DNA of 64,000 bases, from NCBI RefSeq assembly GCF_002896855.1, contig NZ_CP021850.1, positions 2,133,665 through 2,197,664 of the forward strand, in the 5' to 3' direction. Every line of letters starts with the position of its first letter. Position 1 is the first letter of the stretch. Of this stretch, positions 26,551-35,116 are shown piece by piece. Origin of the DNA: Clostridium thermosuccinogenes (GTDB lineage: Bacteria; Bacillota; Clostridia; Acetivibrionales; DSM-5807). The position numbers and the translations under genes were made by a program. Under the pieces are notes generated by a model that saw only the letters and a list, made by a program, of their open reading frames with translations, searched no databases and was not told the DNA's origin.

Positions 26551-27078
26551 CGTTGTTAAAGTAGATTTATATATAATATGTAAACTAAAGCCTTTTCTTT
26601 TACTGCCTTCCAATTTACTGCTTCAACAAGCCGGAATTGATATGGCAGAATTTATAGCCATGGAAGGCACTTCTCCTGTTGATATTCAGACAATAGCACA
26701 ATGACGGCCAAAATGACAATCAGTTGATGTTTGATTTGTCAAATTGCCAAGTTGTCTCACGCTTCTACCGGCGGGAGCGCAATTGACATAAATTTATAAC
26801 AAGCGAGTTTCTTTATAAAGATACGGCGTTTGAATATAACGCCGGAAAGGATAAGACAAATCCCGTCAACACAGGGAATTTCCCGACCCTTTTACAAGCT
26901 TGTCGTTACTCAATCCTCGAATTTATGCTTAAGGCTATACCCTTCAAAACCCGTCAACTTAAATGCATAATTATTAAATTAAATTTTATTTTTATTAATT
27001 TATATATCAAAACAACTCCCGTGTCAAGATTTTATTGCAATGCGTTTCCAACTTCAAAAGCAGGCTTTTGCCCTCCCT
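26551..27078. other. 528-nt non-coding stretch with several hairpins
   Basis: No credible ORF. Paired segments include CGGCGTTTGAATATAACGCCG (about 26825-26846), GGGAATTTCCC near 26875 and CAAAAGCAGGCTTTTG near 27055. I could not match the set to a known riboswitch core. A TTGACA word occurs on the minus strand near 26745. It may hold the lysA promoter and leader. Confidence 0.4.
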
Positions 27079-27459
27079 TTAGCCACTGTTTTTTTGTCTC
27101 CTTTCCATAGCTTTATCCTTCCTGAACATTTCATATATACCCATAGCCAACAGGAAAAAACCAAACCATTTTTTAAGATCCGTCCCTGAAAGTCCTATAG
27201 CCATCTTTGACCCAAAAAATGCGCCTATAAGGCCGAAGGCTACTATCGGTATCGCCATTTTCAGATTGACCCTCTTGTTTTTAAAATGTATAAACAAGGC
27301 GACTACAGCGGTGGGAATAAAAAAAAGCAGATTCACACTTTGGGCTATGTGCTGATCCACTCCTATAAAAATAACCAACGCCGGTATCAATATGGTTCCT
27401 CCGCCTATACCCATCCCGCTTATAATTCCCGATGCCATACCTATTAAAAAAAGTATCAT
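27079..27459 (-). CDS. Half-size TauE/SafE membrane protein
   Basis: A 126-residue membrane protein with about four helices and the TauE/SafE signature near the N-terminus (GIISGMGIGGGTILIPALVIF, DQHIAQSVNLLFFIPTA). It carries MAIPIVAFGLIGAFFGSKMA further on. Full TauE/SafE proteins (about 250 residues, sulfite, taurine or organic anion export) are two such halves. This copy is one half. It lies 68 nt downstream of another half-size copy on the same strand. The two probably form a heterodimer. The substrate is unknown. Confidence 0.85.
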   Translation of the reverse strand: MILFLIGMASGIISGMGIGGGTILIPALVIFIGVDQHIAQSVNLLFFIPTAVVALFIHFKNKRVNLKMAIPIVAFGLIGAFFGSKMAIGLSGTDLKKWFGFFLLAMGIYEMFRKDKAMERRQKNSG

Positions 27460-27527
27460 TTATCCCATCACCCGTCCGATCGTTGAAACCGTATGGAAAA
27501 TTGCAGTTTTCCTTACGGAAAAGCTTT

Positions 27528-27902
27528 CTAAAGTATCATGCGCAAGGCAGCTGCTATCATGAAAGCTGCAAAAATCCTCCTGAGCACCCGGGCAGGACAT
27601 ATATTAAGAAGCTTCGCTCCTATGTAACCTCCGGCAATTCCTCCCAGGGTAACCTTTATAGTAAGTGCCCAATCGACAAAATTATTTTTTACATAAAAGA
27701 AGGCGCTGATCAGAGTCAACGGCAGAATTATGGATATAGCGGTAGCGTGCGCCTTGTGGTCCTCGACTCCCAGCAAAAGCACCATGGCAGGAACTGCTAT
27801 GGTGCCTCCGCCGGAGCCAAAGAGGCCATTGGCGGTTCCGGTTACCAGCCCGATTAAGGCATATTTAAAATATCTTTTTATAACTCCTGCTTTTTTATCC
27901 AT
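27528..27902 (-). CDS. Half-size TauE/SafE membrane protein, partner copy
   Basis: A 124-residue protein, again half of a TauE/SafE transporter. It has a basic N-terminus, then ALIGLVTGTANGLFGSGGGTIAVPAMVLLLG and DHKAHATAISIILPLTLISA, then GGIAGGYIGAKLLN. It shares the G-xxG-GGGT-x-PA-x-V pattern with the downstream copy but the two differ clearly, which argues against a recent duplication. It is the first gene of the pair. Confidence 0.85.
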   Translation of the reverse strand: MDKKAGVIKRYFKYALIGLVTGTANGLFGSGGGTIAVPAMVLLLGVEDHKAHATAISIILPLTLISAFFYVKNNFVDWALTIKVTLGGIAGGYIGAKLLNICPARVLRRIFAAFMIAAALRMIL

Positions 27903-28125
27903 ATTGATTATTCTTATTATATATGGCTGGAATATACACGATAATTTTTACCTCCAGGCAAAGCATCCGCAGGAAACTAAATTAAATTTTGAGTTTTTCC
28001 AATGAACGGCACTACCTCCTGGTCCACCTGTTATCAAGGTTTTATTGCTGATTTTTTCTAAATTTCTAATAAAAATTTCAGTATGGGGTTTAGCATTTCT
28101 ATTGCATAATCTTTAAGCTTTGTCA

Positions 28126-29475
28126 TTATTTCAGCAGAGGTATCTCCAATATGGTTTTGTTAAGCTGTTCGTAGGAATTCCACGTGTTTTGCGGAATATC
28201 GATGCAGCAGGAAAAAAAGTCCATCAGCATTTTCAATACCTCGCCCGTATTAAAGCCGGACCTTTCTTTTATCCATTTTTCCGTTACCACAACAATTTCA
28301 TGAGCGGCAATATTTCTCACCCTGCCTTCAAAAGACCGTAGTTTAACTGCAATTCCTCCGGCTTTAGCATCTCCTTTAGCAGCGACAATAGGGCTTAAAT
28401 TTGCCGCGCAAGGCTCCGTATCCCTGTAGCCGCCTCTGGAAGCATATGTACTGTCAAGTATTTGGATGATATCTGCCGGTAAAAGGTTTCGGGATAACTT
28501 TGGTGCGTACCTGCCATATGGGTCTTTTAAATAGTAGCTTTCAATATCAATATTGCACTTATTTTTCAAATATATCTCAAACATATCGGTAAGCACCGGT
28601 GAAACGGCCCTGACAAAATCTGCAATTTCCCCTTTTTCCCGTTTTATTTTAAGCGTGAGAATGTATTCAAAAACCACCTTTTCCTTTTCGTTATATCTCT
28701 TTTCATTGATGGGAAGCAGATCATAACCTGCATTTTCTGCGAACCTCTCTGCATTGCCAAGATCGAGGATCAGTCTGCGAAATCCGGCATTTATAAGGTT
28801 TAAAGCTCGGGTATCCATGAAGTCTTTGATATTCTCAGCTACAGTTAAAGCCGCCTTGTAATCATAGGCCAGTATATGCTTTCCCACAGTCTCATACATG
28901 ATCCGGGCATTCAGGTTTTCGCTTTTTGAAACGAAACAGCGGTATTTATCTTCATCGGAATAATCCTCATAATTATCTTCATTTAGCTCCCATTCCAGAT
29001 AAATATCATAATCCTTTCCAACAGGCTTTGTATCATTGGATTTTTGGGAAGGAGTTGATACCTGTACCATGGTAAGAGGCTTCGGAAACAAAGTACCCAG
29101 AACTAACAGGGCAGACTTCATTTGGGCAGTACCGGATGAAAGATTTATCAAAATATCACATCCTGGATTTTCACTGCTTATGCTTTCCATTATTTTTGAA
29201 AAATCACCGTAAAAGGCCTCAAAATCATTTACCTTAACCAGATCCGGACGCTTTATCTTTTTTACATCGCATTTGAAATCAAGCTTTTCACATAGTAAGC
29301 TGAGGTATTTTTCATACCTGTTATCCAACTCATCATATTCACATATCTCCTTTGACATATAGAGATACGCCTTTTTGGGCCTATATTTGCGGCATATATG
29401 AATAAAAGCCCCGTCTCTGCAGCCTCTAGTCGGATCTGACATACCCAGTGGAGAGAATAATACATATTCGGACAT
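28126..29475 (-). CDS. csm6: Type III-A CRISPR ancillary RNase Csm6
   Basis: A 449-residue protein. The N-terminal CARF domain is marked by YVLFSPLGMSDPTRGCRDGA and the ligand-binding loop CDILINLSSGTAQMKSALL. The C-terminal HEPN domain has the catalytic R-x4-H as RNIAAH (about 386-391). Csm6 is switched on by cyclic oligoadenylate made by Csm1 upon target recognition and degrades RNA non-specifically. It lies last in the locus, 37 nt after cas6 on the same strand, with AAGGGG before its ATG. The HEPN His and Arg are intact, so it should be active. Confidence 0.92.
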   Translation of the reverse strand: MSEYVLFSPLGMSDPTRGCRDGAFIHICRKYRPKKAYLYMSKEICEYDELDNRYEKYLSLLCEKLDFKCDVKKIKRPDLVKVNDFEAFYGDFSKIMESISSENPGCDILINLSSGTAQMKSALLVLGTLFPKPLTMVQVSTPSQKSNDTKPVGKDYDIYLEWELNEDNYEDYSDEDKYRCFVSKSENLNARIMYETVGKHILAYDYKAALTVAENIKDFMDTRALNLINAGFRRLILDLGNAERFAENAGYDLLPINEKRYNEKEKVVFEYILTLKIKREKGEIADFVRAVSPVLTDMFEIYLKNKCNIDIESYYLKDPYGRYAPKLSRNLLPADIIQILDSTYASRGGYRDTEPCAANLSPIVAAKGDAKAGGIAVKLRSFEGRVRNIAAHEIVVVTEKWIKERSGFNTGEVLKMLMDFFSCCIDIPQNTWNSYEQLNKTILEIPLLK

Positions 29476-29512
29476 ATGATTTACCCCTTATTTTATATTC
29501 TGTTTACTTATG

Positions 29513-30268
29513 CTAAATTTCTTTCAAGATAGGCCTGATTCTGCATCCGCCCATACCCAGGGATGTTTTAACGCCTATTCCGGAATACTCAGAAAAGGAG
29601 AGAAGCATTCCGGCAAGCCGTACCAATTGTTCAGGACCACTTATATAAAGCACAATCCTGCCCGCATACCCGGTCACCTTTGTGCCGTCCAAATGATATT
29701 GGGCAGAATGAAGAGAATATTTGACAATGCGCATGTTTTCAGCGATTTGCTTCATAGCCTCGGGATCGTCCAGGGAATATTCCTGCGAATAAGCATTAAA
29801 TCGCATGCATAGGCTTTGCACCATCAGATCTGTTGTTGGAAATAGCACATGCTTTCCTGCGCTTTTATGGGTACAGGGTGTTAAAAATTCCAGCTCATAT
29901 TTCCTGCAGGGATTTTCTGTCTCAAAAAATCTGGCCATAAAATCCCGCTCACTTAGGTTTTGCCTTTCGGATGAGCATACATTAAGCAGAATACCCTTAT
30001 GTTTTATTTCCAAAGTGTTTACGGGCAGGATAGCTTTTGCCACCACGTCGGATATACCATCACCCCAAAGTCCGATATTCCATTCGATAATGCTTTCACC
30101 CAACGGCAGTACATATTGTGAAAATGGTCTTAGGCTGTTTTCATGAAATGCCTCTGCAGCATCAGCAGGCAGCAATTCCATCAATACACCGTGCATCATG
30201 GATCCCCAGTTATATGAAGCTTTTGCTTCTCCTTTGTATGTAAGCTTCAAAGTGATTCTCTGTAGCAT
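29513..30268 (-). CDS. cas6: CRISPR repeat endoribonuclease Cas6
   Basis: A protein of about 251 residues, RAMP fold. It has the N-terminal ferredoxin fold with ASYNWGSMMHGVLMELL, whose His is a likely catalytic residue, and the C-terminal glycine-rich loop SGIGVKTSLGMGGCRI typical of Cas6. It cuts the repeat of the CRISPR transcript to give 8-nt 5' tags. The start at 30268 is chosen because AAAGGAAG lies 5-7 nt before it; an upstream in-frame codon at 30307 lacks an RBS. It is positioned between the trailer of the array and csm6. Confidence 0.92.
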   Translation of the reverse strand: MLQRITLKLTYKGEAKASYNWGSMMHGVLMELLPADAAEAFHENSLRPFSQYVLPLGESIIEWNIGLWGDGISDVVAKAILPVNTLEIKHKGILLNVCSSERQNLSERDFMARFFETENPCRKYELEFLTPCTHKSAGKHVLFPTTDLMVQSLCMRFNAYSQEYSLDDPEAMKQIAENMRIVKYSLHSAQYHLDGTKVTGYAGRIVLYISGPEQLVRLAGMLLSFSEYSGIGVKTSLGMGGCRIRPILKEI

Positions 30269-30642
30269 TTTATCTTCCTTTCTGTTCTCATAGGGGTAAT
30301 GGAACATTGTGGTAATATACGCTAATGTGCTTTTTAAGTAATCTTACGGAGCATACCTGAAAATGCAGCCCAAAATCTTGTTTTTATTTGATTTCGTCCC
30401 TTTACAGGGTATATAACTCCATAAAAAATCCTCCGGGGAAAAGATGCTTTTGACTTTCTCTTAATATACATTTTCCCGCGAGGACGAATTCGATGACATT
30501 CCATTCTAATTTTATCCGTCACCCAAAGGTGTACCCCATCTAATTTATATTTTCAGCACAACTGAGACAACTGAAGTCAATGTATCGTCTCCTTATGGAG
30601 CTTTTTTATGCACAACGAATATGTTAAGAAAAAATTAAATCC

Positions 30643-31666
30643 ATTCCCGTCCCCTCAGGGTTATATTAATTTTACTTTTAAATAAAACTTTCAATTTTCA
30701 GTTTATAAAAACTGCTCTGCGTTGAGAATAACATCATTACTGCCTCATGCTTATTTCCCATGAATATTATGTTAACGCATTTGCATGCTTTTGTAAATAC
30801 ATGTGAGCAATGGTATATTTCAGTGCCATGAGGTTAGATTTTGCTCCGTTCCCTTGCGGGTGCAGGTTGTTATTTGCTATCACATGTAATGAACTGCGCA
30901 ATCTGAAATCACCGTCCCCTTACGGGTGTTGGTTGTTATAAGAATATGAAGCACATGTCAAGAAAGCAGAAATCTTGCCGTCCCCTCACGGGTACAGGTT
31001 GCTACACGATAAATCCATTTTTAGATATGAAAAAGACCTACTGCCGTCCCCTTGCGGGTATGGGTTGCTTTATAGATAGAAACCTGGTCAGAACAGCAGC
31101 TAAGTTACCTTCCCTTATGGGTGTGTATTACTTATTTGAGCAGTTGTTCTTTGCAATAGTCGCTGAAGAGTTACCGTCCCCTCGTGGGTGCGAGTTGTTA
31201 CATTTATGGCGATACTATTGAAATCGAAGGAGGGCAGTTACCGTCCCCTCACGGGTGCAGATTGTTATTTTGAGGATTATCCAGAAGAATATGTAAAGCA
31301 GGTGTTACCGTCCCCTCGTGGGTGCGAATTGTTACTTTATAATTAAGTCTAATGTATCATTTCCACCATCGTTGCCGTCCCCTCGCGGGTGCAAGTTGTT
31401 ACTCAAGCCGCTGACACTCAACGACCTGGCAATAGCGTTGCCGTCCCCTCGCGGGTGCAAGTTGTTACTATTGTGAAAGCACAAAAGAAGAATGTTTGAA
31501 AAGTTGCCGTCCCCTCGCGGGTGCAAGTTGTTACTAAAAAGGCCCGTATACTCCGCATAGGTAGAGACGTTGCCGTCCCCTCGCGGGTGCAAGTTGTTAC
31601 AACCAAACGGCCAAGTAAAAGCAGAGTGGTTGGAGTTGCCGTCCCCTCGCGGGTGCAAGTTGTTAC
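30643..31666 (-). CRISPR. CRISPR array, 32-nt repeats, 13 clear units plus one eroded
   Basis: Plus-strand repeat begins GTTGCCGTCCCCTCGCGGGT and ends GTTGTTAC (32 nt). Repeat starts: 30842, 30908, 30974, 31040, 31104, 31170, 31237, 31304, 31371, 31437, 31503, 31569 and 31635. An eroded unit starts near 30643. Spacers are 34-35 nt. The five units at 31371-31666 are identical; changes accumulate steadily towards low coordinates. The degenerate end is the trailer, so transcription is on the minus strand like the cas genes, giving RNA ending in ACGGCAAC as the crRNA tag. Confidence 0.95.
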
Positions 31667-31841
31667 TGCGCATACCTGTATCACACCAAAACCAAGGTTT
31701 TCAAAGTCTCTTTCCGCGGACCCTACTTTCAATATTCATTTTTCAAAGTTCATTTTACCGCAATATCTAACTCAAAGCACCTTAAATACTGCATCTGCGA
31801 AACCCCTTAGGTTTCATGTCCACATGACTTCCGCGGAAAAC
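31667..31841 (-). promoter_or_regulatory. CRISPR leader
   Basis: The 175-nt AT-rich gap between the csm5 stop and the first perfect repeat. On the minus strand it reads GAAAGAGACTTTGAAAACC shortly before the array. Its CCGCGGAA word occurs twice (about 31725 and 31832). Position next to the youngest repeats marks it as the leader. A clear -35/-10 pair was not resolved. Confidence 0.65.
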
Positions 31842-32987
31842 TCATCTGAACATCAGCTCGCATTTGCCCATCTGGTAGTACTTGCCCTTATACATGGTGG
31901 TCTTGAGAATATGTGGTGATACCTTGTATACTTTCAGGTCTTTTTCATGCTTATGTATCCTGAAAAGTTTTGCCATCATGTCACTCACAAGCTTAACTGA
32001 CCTTTCCCTCTCCCGGATCAGAGGATAGGTAAGGGTTTTGCTCACATATCCCGCACCGCCGCCTAAAATTATTTTTACACCGCTTGTACTTTTATCTTCG
32101 GCATCCTCAGGCAGCTTTCTATAATACTTCTCGAAATTTTCAAAATGCTTTTTCGAAAATCTCTGCAGTGCGTCCTGTATGAAATCCAAATCTATACCCA
32201 CCTTGTCCATTATTGTCCTGTCCAAGGTCATTACAAAGCGGGCTTCGGTATCCGGTGCCAGGCATTCACGATAAATGGGCAATTGCTTTGATTTACCATC
32301 AGGTTTACGGTCATGTTTACCACAAAGAGTAAGGTTTTCTAAATCTATGGGTAAGCTGTCGCTGATGCTTATCCCTTTCATGAAATCATTCAAAATGCTG
32401 TTCCATTTTATCTTGCCAGGCTTGCGCGGATCCGTTATGCCCAGTTTGCAAAAAAGCCTGCTTTCCAGATTTTTTGCTTCCCCTGACACATATGTTTTCT
32501 GACTCTTAAATACTTTTGACGATTCTTCGATTTTCAATATTTCCTTATCATAGTTCCCCTTTTCCATGAGCTTTGATCCTATTGCCGTGCGTATAGCGCC
32601 TTTCAGGCTGGAGCCGGGTATATAAGGTTTACCGTCTGAGCCTTTTATAAACATCAGCACACCGTGGAATTTTTCAGAAGCAGCCACCTCTCCCGCATCA
32701 ATCGCATAGGAGGTAAAAAGCTTGTAGTCTTTCTTCGAAACCCCGTTTTCATATAAGAAAGCTTGCAGATCATTTTTATTTGGGCTTAGCAGAAATCTTT
32801 CATAAGCTCCTTCAAGCTTTCTCCTGGATAAATATTCCACCAGTTTTGCCAGGTTGAGCATATAAATTACTCTGTCGTTTTTATCATATATGTATTCCTT
32901 TTTGGTCAGCTTCTCACCTGAGCCGATAAAAACCGGGGAAAGTGTGCGAAGCACCAACTCAACCCTCTCCAGATGACCATACCTCAT
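31842..32987 (-). CDS. csm5: Type III-A Csm5
   Basis: A 381-residue RAMP protein capping the 3' end of the Csm complex. It has the RAMP start VELVLRTLSPVFIGSGEKL with KKEYIYD, the Csm5 loop KPYIPGSSLKGAIRTAIGSKLM and a GGGAGYVSKT glycine-rich loop near the C-terminus. It takes part in crRNA 3'-end maturation. Its ATG overlaps the csm4 stop by 4 nt (ATGA), so it is translationally coupled. It is the last csm gene before the array. Confidence 0.94.
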   Translation of the reverse strand: MRYGHLERVELVLRTLSPVFIGSGEKLTKKEYIYDKNDRVIYMLNLAKLVEYLSRRKLEGAYERFLLSPNKNDLQAFLYENGVSKKDYKLFTSYAIDAGEVAASEKFHGVLMFIKGSDGKPYIPGSSLKGAIRTAIGSKLMEKGNYDKEILKIEESSKVFKSQKTYVSGEAKNLESRLFCKLGITDPRKPGKIKWNSILNDFMKGISISDSLPIDLENLTLCGKHDRKPDGKSKQLPIYRECLAPDTEARFVMTLDRTIMDKVGIDLDFIQDALQRFSKKHFENFEKYYRKLPEDAEDKSTSGVKIILGGGAGYVSKTLTYPLIRERERSVKLVSDMMAKLFRIHKHEKDLKVYKVSPHILKTTMYKGKYYQMGKCELMFR

Positions 32988-33925
32988 AGTCTCACCCCCG
33001 CAAACAAGGTTTTACCACACCGCCAGACAGGATGAGTACCTCCATCCGACAGATCAAACATTCCTCCGTCAAATCTTTTTTTTATGCAAGATCCGGGTGC
33101 CAGCATATATATCGTCTTTTTCTTTAATTGCGCCTTTGAATAGGTTTCTGATCGGACAAAGCCTCCACGTCTCAAGGTAGCATACCAGCTTTCAGAAAGA
33201 ATATCATCCAGCGCGCCTTCCTCCGGCAAAGCTGTCCCCAGCAGCATATGATAATCGGCTCTGTCGTCCTCCAGCAGCTCTTCCATTTTCTCAGGCAAAG
33301 AAGATTTCATAACATTAAATTTACCCAGGCCGGACGATTGCTTTCCTCCGACCCCGGACAAGCCCAGGGCGGTTAAAACCTCTTCAAAAAACAAAAGCGA
33401 GCTTTCATCTTTATACCGCACAATCACATACAGACCACAGCCTGATGCAAAACGCCAAAAGGCCACCTGATAAAGCTGGGGTTGCGGCTGGCCTTTCATC
33501 GCTACCCGGGTATACGATGTAAGCCCTCCGAAATTGCATTTTAACCTGTCAGTGTCAACTTCCTTATTGGCATAATCTTTCAGAAAGGCATCAAACAATG
33601 AAACCGGAATGTACTCAACGGACTTCAAGGCTTTTCTCGCTTCCGGTCTACCCTCTCGCTGGGCTTTTCCCGTGTGTAGTATAGGTCTTGGAAAATAATA
33701 TTCATTGCCTTTGTAAGGCAGGCAATCGGAAGTTGTTATTTCACCAGTATAAAAAAGCTCATACAGGCGATCTATATCCCCACGTTTTGCGCACTCACAG
33801 CACAATGCAGAAAAAAGCGTGTCCGAATGGATGGTCATGCGTCCATCATCCAGGGACTGGCCTCCCCTGTCAACTCCTATATGCAGCCCAGTAGTAAACT
33901 CAAGCCTGTAAAGAGAATATCCCAT
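32984..33925 (-). CDS. csm4: Type III-A Csm4
   Basis: A 313-residue RAMP protein that holds the 5' tag of crRNA and contacts Csm1. It opens YRLEFTTGLHIGVDRGGQSL, then IHSDTLFSALCCE (the Csm4 signature around the first RAMP helix). It ends with LAPGSCIKKRFDGG. Its start overlaps the end of csm3 by 26 nt. Full length for the family. Confidence 0.93.
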   Translation of the reverse strand: MGYSLYRLEFTTGLHIGVDRGGQSLDDGRMTIHSDTLFSALCCECAKRGDIDRLYELFYTGEITTSDCLPYKGNEYYFPRPILHTGKAQREGRPEARKALKSVEYIPVSLFDAFLKDYANKEVDTDRLKCNFGGLTSYTRVAMKGQPQPQLYQVAFWRFASGCGLYVIVRYKDESSLLFFEEVLTALGLSGVGGKQSSGLGKFNVMKSSLPEKMEELLEDDRADYHMLLGTALPEEGALDDILSESWYATLRRGGFVRSETYSKAQLKKKTIYMLAPGSCIKKRFDGGMFDLSDGGTHPVWRCGKTLFAGVRL

Positions 33926-34595
33926 AGTCCTCTACTCCTTTCAAAATATTCAGGAGCTCATTCGTATCCTCATTACATTGCCCGTTCATGACTTTTATAT
34001 CAAAGTCCGAGAATTTCACCCTGCCATATCCCCGGGTTCCATGCCCACCAAGATAGTCCATGGATAAAAGCTTCAAGGCTTTTGCGATGCTTTCAAAATC
34101 CTCCCGGATTTCCTCCGGCTTTTCCATATCATAAACCATTTTTATGGCAAACTCCGCGCCTCGCACAACCCTTTCTATCTGTCTGGGGTTTGCGATGGAT
34201 GTGTAGCGGTTTATAACATTTTCAAACTTGATTTCGGTCATTCCTCCTCTTTTCTTCAAATGTTCGGCATTTGTCAGAAAAGCGTCGGCAAATTGCAGCC
34301 TTGCACCTTTCGGCTTCTCACCGGTATTTTTGTTTCCGGTTGTCCCGAATAAACGCTTTATAATATCAGGATCATCACTGAAATCCTGCATTACATAATC
34401 ATTTCTTATTTCCTTGGCCAGCAATGTGCGCATTTTACCCTTTAAACTGGAGCCCGGCACCATAGGCTCTCCGGTCCACGGATCTCTTATGACTACGCTG
34501 TCCACAGCTCCAATAGCTGAAAACATGGATGAACCACCTATATGCATTCCTGTCAAAACAGTCATTTTGCAATTGATTGCTATTTTCCCATACAT
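33900..34595 (-). CDS. csm3: Type III-A Csm3, target-RNA nuclease of the backbone
   Basis: A 231-residue RAMP protein forming the helical backbone. It has MTVLTGMHIGGSSMFSAIGA followed by the catalytic aspartate in VDSVVIRD (D32, corresponding to the Asp that cuts target RNA every 6 nt in characterised Csm3). It also has the MVPGSSLKGKMRTLLAKE loop and the GGHGTRGYGRVKF glycine-rich loop. Catalytic Asp intact. It overlaps csm4 by 26 nt and is 29 nt after csm2. Confidence 0.95.
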   Translation of the reverse strand: MYGKIAINCKMTVLTGMHIGGSSMFSAIGAVDSVVIRDPWTGEPMVPGSSLKGKMRTLLAKEIRNDYVMQDFSDDPDIIKRLFGTTGNKNTGEKPKGARLQFADAFLTNAEHLKKRGGMTEIKFENVINRYTSIANPRQIERVVRGAEFAIKMVYDMEKPEEIREDFESIAKALKLLSMDYLGGHGTRGYGRVKFSDFDIKVMNGQCNEDTNELLNILKGVEDYGIFSLQA

Positions 34596-34624
34596 ATATT
34601 TTGCCCCCCTTAATTCTCTCCGTC

Positions 34625-35113
34625 CTAGTCTTTTCCTTCATGAAAGCGATGATATGCCACCAGTGCTTCCATATAATGCTCGAAATCAATGAATCTCTGC
34701 CGGCTGTATCCTATGCCGGATATGATGTCCAGCAATCCCGCCAGTTCAACAAAGGGTTTTACTATATTTGGTTCCCGTCCGCATTCATATATAAGCCTTA
34801 CCTTAAGGTATGCGATTTTCCCTCTGATTTCATCATTTAAAACTTCATCCTGCTCCGTCAGGACATCATTGTATATATCGCTCACCATTGCCAATATGTT
34901 TCTTATCTTGGAAGTGGTGAAATCCTTATAGTTTTTTCCCAACTTATTTTGAAGCTCTATTATCACCCGTTCAGCTCTGTCAGTGTAGTCTTCATGGAGC
35001 TTCTCAAAGGCATCAAAACCTTTTGAGGTAGAATGCTTTGCTTCTGCCTTCTTATTCCTGTTATCCGGTTCACTATATCCGGCTTTCTTCAGCGCATCTT
35101 TCATGATATCCAT
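34625..35113 (-). CDS. csm2: Type III-A small subunit Csm2
   Basis: A 162-residue mostly helical protein. The conserved Csm2 core is in the second half (LTTSKIRN-like FTTSKIRNILAMVSDIYNDV, LKVRLIYECGRE, FEHYMEALVAYHRF). Csm2 lines the target-RNA groove. The N-terminal 50 residues are charged and look extended compared with compact Csm2 proteins. It starts 3 nt from the csm1 stop. Confidence 0.92.
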   Translation of the reverse strand: MDIMKDALKKAGYSEPDNRNKKAEAKHSTSKGFDAFEKLHEDYTDRAERVIIELQNKLGKNYKDFTTSKIRNILAMVSDIYNDVLTEQDEVLNDEIRGKIAYLKVRLIYECGREPNIVKPFVELAGLLDIISGIGYSRQRFIDFEHYMEALVAYHRFHEGKD

Positions 35114-35116
35114 CTT

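Noticed and set aside
26551-26900. Considered a lysine riboswitch before lysA
   Set aside because: The conserved lysine-aptamer core blocks were not found on the minus strand.
31332-31732. ORFs of about 100-113 residues with repeated NNLHPRGDGN or VTTCTREGTAT units
   Set aside because: They are translations of the CRISPR repeats in two frames; there is no RBS and the period equals the repeat-spacer length.
31842-35113. Considered type III-B (Cmr) instead of III-A
   Set aside because: Gene order and motifs fit Csm2-Csm3-Csm4-Csm5 with Csm6; no Cmr1, Cmr5 or Cmr6 features were seen.
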